Part shown: piece after piece, positions 6,529 to 12,860 of the stretch | Numbering within the stretch: the first letter of the stretch is position 1 | Layout: each line of letters begins with the position of its first letter | NCBI GenBank assembly: GCA_046760105.1 | Contig: JBHIDJ010000060.1 | Location: forward strand, 1-16,799 | Length of the DNA: 16,799 nt | DNA from: JBHIDJ01 sp046760105 | GTDB taxonomy: Bacteria; Pseudomonadota; Gammaproteobacteria; Acidiferrobacterales; SPGG2 | Direction of reading: 5' to 3' | Position numbers and translations under genes: made by a program | The notes under the pieces: generated by a model | Seen by the model: only the letters and a program-made list of their open reading frames with translations | What the model was told of the DNA's origin: nothing | Databases searched by the model: none

Positions 6529-7368
6529 TTATCTATCCGGCACGATTACCGGCAGCTCTGGGCGGTTAGCCCACTCCTGCCAAGAGCCGACATAGTTGCG
6601 CACCTGCTGATAGCCGAGGAGACGAAGCGCCAGGTAAGCATGGGCCGAACGGTATCCGGTGTTGCAATAAGGGATGATGTCTTTGTCGCGCGTCACGCCA
6701 AGGCCCTCGAACTGTGTTCGCAACTCGTTGGCGGGTTTCATCTCGCCCTCTCGGGTGAGGTGGTTGACCCAGTCTTGGTGAACCGCGCTCGGAACCGCTC
6801 CGCCACGCGCGGCACGCACGTCCATTCCAAGCCATTCTTCTTTAGAGCGTGTGTCCAGGATGCACTTGTGCGGATCGTCAATGGCCCCGAGCATATCGCG
6901 GTAGGTTGCGACGCGCTCGCGGGCGAGGCTGTACTTAAAGGACTTAGGTTTCGGCACCTCAGCATCCCGTGTGACCGGTAGTCCCGCGCCTACCCAGGCC
7001 GTGTACCCGCCATCAAGTACGTGCGTGTCGCTGTGTCCGAGGAACTCGAGAAACCAGAATCCGCGCGCCGAAGTCATCCCAGCAATCTCGCCACAGAAGA
7101 CGATAGTGTTTTCAAACGAGACACCATGGCGACCGAGTAGGAAGGCCCACATTCTGACAAATGAGTTGAGCGGGGCTTCATCTGTGTCGTAGGTATTGAC
7201 GCCGTAGATGTCGAAGTGACACGCGCCGGGAATGTGACCCATGGCAAAACGCTCACCGGGACGGACGTCAATGATACGCAGGTTCGGATGTCCTAGCCGT
7301 TCGTGGAGCTCGGCTGGGGTCCAAAGAAGGTTCGGGTTTTCGTATCCCTTTGGGTTGCCAGCACTCAT
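6529..7368 (-). CDS. Tandem-rhodanese sulfurtransferase
   Basis: A 279-residue two-domain rhodanese, the usual layout of thiosulfate or 3-mercaptopyruvate sulfurtransferases, which carry a persulfide on an active-site cysteine. The N-terminal domain (about 12-135) has LRIIDVRPGERFAMGHIPGA and HVLDGGYTAW. The C-terminal domain (about 150-275) has CILDTRSKEEW and the active loop CNTGYR with catalytic Cys235, followed by VRNYVGSWQEW. The loop is CxxGxR, not the CRKGVT of bovine rhodanese or CGSGVT of mercaptopyruvate sulfurtransferase, so donor and acceptor cannot be assigned. There is no signal peptide. It sits between the peroxiredoxin (12-base gap) and the CoA-transferase (2-base gap), an unusual place for a sulfurtransferase. 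This suggests that the pathway substrate or an intermediate carries sulfur, or that the enzyme handles thiol stress. Confidence 0.9.
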   Translation of the reverse strand: MSAGNPKGYENPNLLWTPAELHERLGHPNLRIIDVRPGERFAMGHIPGACHFDIYGVNTYDTDEAPLNSFVRMWAFLLGRHGVSFENTIVFCGEIAGMTSARGFWFLEFLGHSDTHVLDGGYTAWVGAGLPVTRDAEVPKPKSFKYSLARERVATYRDMLGAIDDPHKCILDTRSKEEWLGMDVRAARGGAVPSAVHQDWVNHLTREGEMKPANELRTQFEGLGVTRDKDIIPYCNTGYRSAHAYLALRLLGYQQVRNYVGSWQEWANRPELPVIVPDR

Positions 7369-7380
7369 TTGATTTGTGTT

Positions 7381-7953
7381 TCAAGAACGCGAGTTCTGTG
7401 ATAGCCATGCGATAACGTCATCGGGATTCTTATGCGGCGGAAATACGGGGTAGAAGACTTTCCTTATAATACTGTCTTCGGCAATGAGTGTTAGTCGCTT
7501 GATCAATGTCATCGACTGTACTGTGAATGTGGGCAGATTTATTGCTCGCGTGAACTTGAGGTCGGCATCACTCAACACATCGAAAGGCAAGTGTAGCCGT
7601 CTAACTAGCTCCTTTTGATAGTCTGTTGTCTGCGTGCTCAGGCCGTACACGGCGGCGTCGAATGCCTGCAGCTCCTGGTAATGGTCTCGGAAGGCGCAGG
7701 ACTGCGGTGTACACCCGCGCGCACCGGGGATGTCGTTCCAACCGGGAGTCGGATCTTTGTCCGGTTCACCGGTTCGTGGATAACAGTAGATGACGACGGT
7801 TTCTTGAATCTGCGATAGATTTACCATCTCATCGGCCGTCGAGCGCAGTGAAAGCGCGGGCAATCGCATGCCAGTGAGGTGATCACAGGCACCGTCATCG
7901 ACCGGCACCGGCAGGTCGTCCGGCAGCTTATAAAGATCGTCGGTTCGTGTCAT
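7381..7953 (-). CDS. Peroxiredoxin of PrxQ/BCP type
   Basis: A 190-residue AhpC/TSA-family peroxiredoxin that reduces peroxides through a cysteine. The peroxidatic Cys81 lies in GARGCTPQSCAFRD, with the resolving Cys86 five positions later, the C-x4-C spacing of PrxQ/BCP enzymes. Between the family's YPRTG strand (58-62) and Cys81 there is an insertion (about 63-77) containing DPTPGWNDIPG, seen in a subset of bacterial peroxiredoxins. No signal peptide is present, so it is probably cytosolic. It is the first gene of the leftward operon, reading away from the CoA-transferase at 8146, with a 192-base divergent regulatory gap. ATG 7953 gives the correct family N-terminus; its Shine-Dalgarno is poor. 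Its presence, with a rhodanese and a GST, hints at a reactive or thiol-containing intermediate. Confidence 0.87.
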   Translation of the reverse strand: MTRTDDLYKLPDDLPVPVDDGACDHLTGMRLPALSLRSTADEMVNLSQIQETVVIYCYPRTGEPDKDPTPGWNDIPGARGCTPQSCAFRDHYQELQAFDAAVYGLSTQTTDYQKELVRRLHLPFDVLSDADLKFTRAINLPTFTVQSMTLIKRLTLIAEDSIIRKVFYPVFPPHKNPDDVIAWLSQNSRS

Positions 7954-7984
7954 GTTGCACTAATCGCAGTAGAGTGCCGTGGAA

Positions 7985-8000
7985 TGTGGGATCTGCCACA
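7985..8000. promoter_or_regulatory. Candidate operator palindrome between the divergent catabolic arms
   Basis: TGTGG-GATCTG-CCACA is an inverted repeat with 5-bp arms and a 6-base centre, 32 bases upstream of the peroxiredoxin start and 146 bases upstream of the CoA-transferase start. Its geometry equals that of CRP sites, but the G/C at the fifth arm position departs from TGTGA. No regulator gene lies in the cluster. The palindrome is seen; operator function is inferred from the divergent-promoter location. Confidence 0.4.
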
Positions 8001-8145
8001 CTAGCATAAATCTGCCGGCTCAATGAACCATATTGGCGGTTGGGGTAGCGCCGGTGGCACAATCGACGTTCAGAAAATCAACATCGCCGCTACGGTGGTC
8101 GGCCGCCGTTTCGACCAGCGCAGACAGTTATTGAGGGCATCTGTC

Positions 8146-9372
8146 ATGAGTGTGGAAAGAGAATCAACAGGCGTGCTCGCGGGTGTGCGCGTCGTCGATT
8201 TGAGCCGAGTGCTGGGCGGCCCCTACTGCACCCAGATTCTGGGAGATCACGGGGCGGATGTTATTAAGATTGAGCCACCGATGGGCGATGAGACCCGGGA
8301 ATGGGGCCCGCCCTTTAAAAAGGACGCCGAAGGGCACAACGTGACGAGCGCCTATTTCAACGGTGTGAACCGTAACAAGCGGTGCATCGCGCTTGATCTG
8401 CAGAAGCCCGAAGCGCGCGACATCGTGTTTCGGCTGTTGGAGACAGCCGACGTATTGGTTGAGAACTTCAAGATCGGCACCCTGGAAAAATGGGGTATGG
8501 GTTATGAGGAAATCCTTAGGGAGCGTTTTCCGCGCCTTATCTATTGTCGTATTTCGGGGTTCGGGGCGGATGGTCCGTACGGCCTTTACCCTGGTTATGA
8601 TGCGGTTGCACAGGCGATGTCGGGCCTTATTAGTGTTAACGGTTCTCCCGACTGTGGTCCCACGCGTATCGGCGTCGCATTGGTGGATCTGGTTGCAGGC
8701 CTCCACGCCGTCATCGGCATCGGCATGGCACTGTACGAGCGTGAGCGCTCGGGTCGGGGGCAGTTCATCGAGGCGACGCTCTACGATGCCGGTATCAGTC
8801 TCCTTCACCCGCACGCTGCCAATTGGCTCATGAGTGGCAGGCTGCCTAAGCTTAGCGGCAACGCGCATCCCAATGTCGCGCCTTACGATCTATTCGCAAC
8901 GAAGACCCGACCGATATTCGTCGGCGTCGGTAATGATGGCCAGTTCCGTAAGTTGCTTGATATTCTCGGCTGTCCCGAGCTGGCCGACGATGCAAGGTTT
9001 AAAAGCAATGGGCTGCGAATCGAGAATCTGGAAGCATTGACGGAGCTACTTTCGGCACATCTTATAGAGTGGGAAGGCGAGGAACTATGTCGCCGTCTCA
9101 TCGCCGCAGGAATTCCGGCCGGTCCGGCCAACAATGTCGAAGAAGTGCTAACCAACTCGCACACCCTGCACCGAAAGATGGTGGTAGAGAAGGACGGCTA
9201 TCGGGGTGTAGGCGTCCCGATCAAATTCAGTCGAACGCCATCGTCGATTCGGCGCGCGCCACCTCTGTTTGGTGTTAACAATCGAGAGATTCTAGAGTTG
9301 GCCGGCTACACAGACCAAGAGGTCGACACACTGATCGATTCTGACGCGGTCGTCACGGAGCGCAGGGCATGA
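8146..9372 (+). CDS. Second family III acyl-CoA transferase
   Basis: A 408-residue family III CoA-transferase with LAGVRVVDLSRVLGGPYCTQ (about 11-30), HGADVIKIEPPMGDETREWG (35-54), NKRCIALDLQKPEA (77-90), ADVLVENFKIGTLEKWG (101-117), and catalytic Asp181 in ALVDLVAG. ERSGRGQFIEATLYD (about 200-214) completes the core. I start it at ATG 8146, because GAGGG sits at 8132-8136 and the conserved LAGVRVVDLS block then begins at residue 11. The longer frame from 8023 adds 41 residues unlike the family. The gene opens the rightward arm, divergent from the peroxiredoxin-to-MFS operon, and its stop overlaps the next start (ATGA). It shares only family-level similarity with the other CoA-transferase, so the two probably act on different acids or different steps. 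Substrate unknown. Confidence 0.92.
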   Translation: MSVERESTGVLAGVRVVDLSRVLGGPYCTQILGDHGADVIKIEPPMGDETREWGPPFKKDAEGHNVTSAYFNGVNRNKRCIALDLQKPEARDIVFRLLETADVLVENFKIGTLEKWGMGYEEILRERFPRLIYCRISGFGADGPYGLYPGYDAVAQAMSGLISVNGSPDCGPTRIGVALVDLVAGLHAVIGIGMALYERERSGRGQFIEATLYDAGISLLHPHAANWLMSGRLPKLSGNAHPNVAPYDLFATKTRPIFVGVGNDGQFRKLLDILGCPELADDARFKSNGLRIENLEALTELLSAHLIEWEGEELCRRLIAAGIPAGPANNVEEVLTNSHTLHRKMVVEKDGYRGVGVPIKFSRTPSSIRRAPPLFGVNNREILELAGYTDQEVDTLIDSDAVVTERRA

Positions 9373-10814
9373 AGCCAAACACATGTGATGTCCTTATCGA
9401 AGGCGGATTAGTGATCGATGGCACGGGCGCGAAACGGATGCGCGCCGATGTGGCAGTCGCCGGCGAGCGCATTAGCGCAGTCGGCAACCTTGAGGGCATC
9501 GAAGCAAAGACTAAAGTGAGCGCGCGTGATCGGGTCGTAACTCCCGGTTTCATCGATGCACACACGCACGATGATCGCGTCGTCCTATCCTCACCCGACA
9601 TGACACCGAAGATCAGCCAGGGCGTGACCACCGTCATTGCCGGCAACTGCGGGGTCAGCCTGGCACCACTCGTAGATCGCGCTCCACCACCGCCGCTAAA
9701 CCTGCTTGGTGACCGCGAATGGTATCGCTTTGGTTCCATGAACGACTACGCAGAGACGGTGGAGGCAAACCCGCCTGCCGTCAACATCGCCATCATGGTT
9801 GGGCATTCAACCCTCCGAGTTGGTGTGATGGCCGATCTCACAAAGCCAGCCACCCGTGACGAGATCGATCGCATGGGTGCGTTACTCGAGGAGTCGCTGC
9901 AGGCGGGGTGCATCGGTATGAGTACGGGTTTGGCCTACCCAACGGCTAAAGCGGCACCGACTGAAGAGGTGGTCGCATTGGCAGAACATTTGGCTGCTTA
10001 TGATGGGATATACGCAACCCACATGCGCGATGAGGGCGACCACTTGGTCGAATCTGTAGAGGAGACGCTTGAGATCGGGCGTCGTGCGGGTGTGCCCGTG
10101 GTTATCTCGCACCACAAGAGCTGCAAGCGTCGGAATTGGGGACGGACAAGAGAGACACTCGCAATGATCGCAGCCGCGAGACAAAACCAGAGTGTGAATC
10201 TCGATGTCTACCCTTATACCGCGAGCTCAACCGTTCTCTTGGAAGAGTTCGTCAAGGGCGCGGAGCGAGTCATCGTTACCTGGTCTGAAGCACATCCTGA
10301 AGTGGCGGGACGCGATTTTGCGAAAGTAAAACAAGAGTGGGGATGTTCAACGGAAGAGGCGATCTCGCGTCTGCTTCCTGCAGGCGCTATCTACTATCAG
10401 ATGCACGAAGATGATCTGCGTCGGGTGATGAGCTTTACGGATGCAATGATCGGTTCGGATGGTCTGCCCCACGACGTGTTTCCACACCCGCGGCTGTGGG
10501 GTACGTTCCCGCGCGTACTGGGATATTACTGTCGGGACTTGGGCTTGTTCTCACTCGAAGAGGCCGTGCGTCGAATGGCAGCTGTTCCTGCATCAGTTTT
10601 TAACGTCAAGGATCGCGGCGTCATCCGCGAAGGTGCACTCGCGGATCTAGTCATCTTTGACCCGGAGACAGTCATCGACAAAGCGGATTTCGACTCGCCG
10701 AAGCAACCCGCGGCGGGAATCGATTTGGTTATGGTTAATGGCAAGCCCGTTTGGCGCGACTTTGCATGGACGGGTGAGCGGCCAGGCAAACTGTTACGTC
10801 GACAGCAAACATGA
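9369..10814 (+). CDS. N-acyl-D-amino-acid deacylase-type amidohydrolase
   Basis: A 481-residue amidohydrolase of the D-aminoacylase family, zinc-dependent enzymes that remove an acyl group from N-acyl-D-amino acids or related amides. Metal and catalytic residues are in place: HTHDD with His65 and His67, Cys94 in AGNCGVSLAP, His218 in YATHMRDEGD, His248/His249 in VISHHK, and catalytic Asp364 in IGSDGLPHD. The N-terminal small beta domain (DVLIEGGLVIDGTG) and C-terminal return strands (GALADLVIFDPETV) complete the fold. ATG 9369 overlaps the CoA-transferase stop by 4 bases, indicating translational coupling. It may release a carboxylic acid or amino acid that a CoA-transferase then activates; an N-acylated substrate for the whole cluster would explain it. 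Stereochemistry and acyl group are not readable. Confidence 0.92.
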   Translation: MKPNTCDVLIEGGLVIDGTGAKRMRADVAVAGERISAVGNLEGIEAKTKVSARDRVVTPGFIDAHTHDDRVVLSSPDMTPKISQGVTTVIAGNCGVSLAPLVDRAPPPPLNLLGDREWYRFGSMNDYAETVEANPPAVNIAIMVGHSTLRVGVMADLTKPATRDEIDRMGALLEESLQAGCIGMSTGLAYPTAKAAPTEEVVALAEHLAAYDGIYATHMRDEGDHLVESVEETLEIGRRAGVPVVISHHKSCKRRNWGRTRETLAMIAAARQNQSVNLDVYPYTASSTVLLEEFVKGAERVIVTWSEAHPEVAGRDFAKVKQEWGCSTEEAISRLLPAGAIYYQMHEDDLRRVMSFTDAMIGSDGLPHDVFPHPRLWGTFPRVLGYYCRDLGLFSLEEAVRRMAAVPASVFNVKDRGVIREGALADLVIFDPETVIDKADFDSPKQPAAGIDLVMVNGKPVWRDFAWTGERPGKLLRRQQT

Positions 10815-10878
10815 CAGCGGTTTGAGAATTAGCAGGTGCCAACGATACGCCGTCTATTAATAAATGGGAGTCACTATA

Positions 10879-11517
10879 ATGATTGATCTTTATAGCTGGA
10901 AGACTTCGAACGGACGAAAGCTGACCATCATGTTGGAAGAGCTCGGCATCGAATACACGTTGCATCTCGTAAGCCTTCCAAAACGGGAGCAGTTCTCACC
11001 CGAGTTTACCGCCATCAATCCTAATCAAAAGATCCCGGCCATGATCGACCAGGAGGGGCCCGGCGGCGAGCCCTACACGATGATCGAGTCCGGCGCGATG
11101 CTGATCTATCTTGCCGAGAAGTACAGTAAGTTTTTCCCGCAGGAGCCGATCCCGCGCTACGACGTGATCCAGTGGTTGATGTTCCAAATGGGCAACATTG
11201 GCCCGATGTTCGGCCAGGCGCACCACTTCAGGCGAAGGGAAGAGAAGGTGCCATATGGCATCGAGCGCTACACCAAGGAAACGCGCCGGCTCTGGGGCGT
11301 ACTAGACAACCATCTCTCCGATCGCGAGTACCTGGCTGCCGGCGAGTATACAATTGCGGACATTGCGACGTTTCCGTGGACAGCGCGTTACGAATGGCAG
11401 GGCATCTCGCTTGATGAGTTCCCGAACGTCAAGCGCTGGTTCGATACAATCTACGCCAGGCCGACCGTTAAGCGAGGGATGGATGCGGTGTACGATGAAC
11501 TATTGGCGCAGGCTTAA
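10879..11517 (+). CDS. Nu-class glutathione S-transferase (YfcG/YghU-like)
   Basis: A 212-residue cytosolic GST. The thioredoxin-fold N-terminal domain (1-80) begins MIDLYSWKTSNGRKLTIMLE, whose T-x-N pattern (Thr9, Asn11) marks the Nu class, in which GSH is bound without a catalytic Tyr/Ser and disulfide-bond reductase activity is typical. NPNQKIPAMID (about 47-57) and the GSH-contacting ESGAMLIYLAE (70-80) follow. The all-helical domain has PMFGQAHHF and YTIADIATFPW. ATG 10879 is preferred over ATG 10864 because GGGAG (10866-10870) then serves as Shine-Dalgarno 8 bases upstream and the family N-terminus matches exactly. It lies 64 bases after the amidohydrolase, same strand, and probably belongs to the rightward arm. 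The last 75 bases have a diverged second copy at 12277-12348, across the toxin-antitoxin cassette. Confidence 0.92.
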   Translation: MIDLYSWKTSNGRKLTIMLEELGIEYTLHLVSLPKREQFSPEFTAINPNQKIPAMIDQEGPGGEPYTMIESGAMLIYLAEKYSKFFPQEPIPRYDVIQWLMFQMGNIGPMFGQAHHFRRREEKVPYGIERYTKETRRLWGVLDNHLSDREYLAAGEYTIADIATFPWTARYEWQGISLDEFPNVKRWFDTIYARPTVKRGMDAVYDELLAQA

Positions 11518-11569
11518 GGTAGCAGAGGGATTCAATTACAGAGGCAAACTTGAGCGTTCTCGCGCGCGA

Positions 11570-11599
11570 TTGACAAGTGTAAAGTGACACCTTACACTT
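11570..11599 (+). promoter_or_regulatory. higBA promoter with overlapping HigA operator
   Basis: TTGACA (11570-11575) and TACACT (11593-11598) are separated by exactly 17 bases, a strong sigma-70 promoter. The same stretch holds an inverted repeat, AAGTGTAAAG (11575-11584) and CCTTACACTT (11590-11599), matching in 9 of 10 positions around TGACA. It covers the spacer and the -10 box, as expected for repression by the antitoxin or toxin-antitoxin complex. Transcription would start near 11605, the first base of the higB GTG codon. Confidence 0.75.
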
Positions 11600-11604
11600 A
11601 GCGA

Positions 11605-11883
11605 GTGATCAGGGGCTTCCGGCATAAGGGGCTCGAACGGTTCTTCCACACGGGGTCGAAATCGGGAATCCAGCCCCAGCATGCCGGCAAGCTGCGGATC
11701 CTACTCACCGCTCTGGAGCACGCCATGAGCCCCAAGGACATGAATGCTCCAGGCTGGCGGCTTCATCGGCTGAGCGGCAACTTGGCTGGTTTGTATGCCG
11801 TATCAGTGAGTGGCAACTGGCGTCTGATCTTCCGCTTCGAGGGGACGGATGCTCTCGACGTGGACTACGTGGATTATCACTAG
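11605..11883 (+). CDS. higB: HigB-type mRNA interferase toxin
   Basis: A 92-residue RelE-superfamily toxin of the HigB type, a ribosome-dependent endoribonuclease that cuts translated mRNA. The start MIRGFRHKGLERFF and GSKSGIQPQHAGKLR match the family closely. MNAPGWRLHRLSGNLAG, YAVSVSGNWRLIFRFEG and the C-terminal DVDYVDYH complete it. It is intact and normal in length. The toxin precedes the antitoxin, the gene order characteristic of higBA. GTG 11605 is used as start because it alone reproduces the family N-terminus; there is no Shine-Dalgarno and the predicted transcript begins at this codon, so the mRNA may be leaderless. The antitoxin ATG follows 12 bases after its stop. Confidence 0.93.
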   Translation: MIRGFRHKGLERFFHTGSKSGIQPQHAGKLRILLTALEHAMSPKDMNAPGWRLHRLSGNLAGLYAVSVSGNWRLIFRFEGTDALDVDYVDYH

Positions 11884-11895
11884 CGGAGGTTAACG

Positions 11896-12174
11896 ATGTC
11901 CCGCATGCACAATCCCGCACACCCGGGCGAGGTTCTGCGCGAGTACTTGCCCGACGGCATGACGGTCACCGAGGCGGCACGCCGCTTGAAGGTCACCCGC
12001 CAGCAGCTCTCAGCGCTGCTCAACCAGCGCTCCGGGGTGAGTGCGGAGATGGCACTTCGCCTGGCGGCGGCTCTGGGTACGAGCGCTGAGATGTGGCTGT
12101 CCATGCAGGTCGCCTATGACCTTTGGGAAGCGAGACGGAGGCGTCTTCCCAAGATCGAGCGCATCGCCGCGTAG
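11896..12174 (+). CDS. higA: HigA antitoxin, XRE-type DNA-binding protein
   Basis: A 92-residue antitoxin that neutralises HigB and represses the operon. It begins with the HigA signature HPGEVLREYLPDGMTVTEAA. The helix-turn-helix is at about residues 21-60 (AARRLKVTRQQLSALLN then VSAEMALRLAAALG). The C-terminal helix EMWLSMQVAYDLWEAR is also typical. GGAGG (11885-11889) is an excellent Shine-Dalgarno six bases before ATG 11896, in contrast to the toxin, so antitoxin synthesis should exceed toxin synthesis from one mRNA. Its likely target is the palindrome at 11575-11599. Confidence 0.94.
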   Translation: MSRMHNPAHPGEVLREYLPDGMTVTEAARRLKVTRQQLSALLNQRSGVSAEMALRLAAALGTSAEMWLSMQVAYDLWEARRRRLPKIERIAA

Positions 12175-12270
12175 TCGCCGTTACTTCGTACGCACGAGGT
12201 TCGGCATGCCCACCCTCAGGTTGGGGTTTACCTGGTCCGTCGACTCCACGCTCACAAACCTTCACCATGA
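12175..12270. other. Junction sequence between higA and the GST remnant
   Basis: About 95 bases with no recognisable gene in any frame. They separate the toxin-antitoxin cassette from the orphan GST 3' end and must contain a recombination junction if the model of an inserted cassette is right. A CCCACC/GGTTGGGG imperfect hairpin (12209-12226) followed by TTT could be a poor terminator for higBA. Confidence 0.35.
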
Positions 12271-12348
12271 AATTCCCTCGAGACAATCTACGCCAGGCCG
12301 GCCGTCAAGCGGGGGATGGATGCGGTGTACGATCAACTGATGACGTAA
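12271..12348 (+). pseudogene. 3' remnant of a second Nu-class GST gene
   Basis: Codons from 12277 to the TAA at 12346-12348 read LETIYARPAVKRGMDAVYDQ then LMT, against FDTIYARPTVKRGMDAVYDE then LLAQA at the end of the complete GST (11440-11517). The DNA shares 18 identical bases around the IYARP codons and 18 around the MDAVYD codons. Several differences between copies are silent third-position changes (GTT/GTC, CGA/CGG, CTA/CTG), which suggests that this was once a functional, diverged GST gene and not a recent copy. The frame is closed upstream by a stop at 12268-12270, so only the last 23 codons survive. Confidence 0.8.
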
Positions 12349-12390
12349 CGCTGGCCCGGCGGTTTCTATCTTGCACTGGTTGACCTAGGT

Positions 12391-12825
12391 ATGGATACGA
12401 AGGAGCACGACGAACTGAAGTTGCTCTATCACGTCTCCGTCCAAGACCTCGCATTCTTCAAACGCCAACAGTGGGTCGTTACTAACTACGGCATAGCACT
12501 TTATGTCGCGATAGTGGGTATAGCTCAGCTACTGGCCTCGAAGTCGGTGATTATTTCGCAGTGCACTGTTTTTTGGGTAGCTGCAGTACTCGTGCTCATA
12601 GTTTGGCTAGCGTGTAGTCTGGTTGTTTGTATGCTATGGCAGTCTCTCCGGGTTAGGCGCGCGAGGCTTGGAGTAATTAGAAATAGGTTTACCCACTCCT
12701 TTGCAATAGCCTGGAGTGCTAAGAAAAAGAGCAATGATGACGCTTTCGTCCCATTCCTTCTTCTGTCTGTACTCGTCGTAGGAGCTGGACTCGCGGAGGT
12801 CTTGCTGGTGTGGTTGATGTACTAA
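12391..12825 (+). CDS. Small unknown integral membrane protein
   Basis: A 144-residue protein that I do not recognise. It has a polar N-terminus (1-30: MDTKEHDELKLLYHVSVQDL), then three hydrophobic stretches: about 32-50 (YGIALYVAIVGIAQLLA), about 60-85 (VFWVAAVLVLIVWLACSLVV) and about 121-143 (FVPFLLLSVLVVGAGLAEVL). A basic loop at about 86-116 (SLRVRRARLGVIRNR and AKKKSN) should lie in the cytosol by the positive-inside rule. ATG 12391 is the only ATG after an in-frame TAG at 12385-12387; its Shine-Dalgarno is poor. It follows the GST remnant on the same strand and faces the cyclase gene, whose stop lies 35 bases beyond its own. Codon pattern and hydrophobic organisation support a real gene; no function is proposed. 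Confidence 0.65.
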   Translation: MDTKEHDELKLLYHVSVQDLAFFKRQQWVVTNYGIALYVAIVGIAQLLASKSVIISQCTVFWVAAVLVLIVWLACSLVVCMLWQSLRVRRARLGVIRNRFTHSFAIAWSAKKKSNDDAFVPFLLLSVLVVGAGLAEVLLVWLMY

Positions 12826-12860
12826 GCTAACCTCGAATTTAGCGACAAAGCTGCTGAAAT

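Noticed and set aside
8023..8145. 41-residue N-terminal extension of the rightward CoA-transferase
   Set aside because: ATG 8146 has a GAGGG Shine-Dalgarno and puts the conserved block at the usual position; the extension resembles nothing and would remove most of the divergent promoter region.
12209..12229. Terminator after higA
   Set aside because: The stem needs a bulge and is followed by only three T residues; noted within the junction feature but not called.
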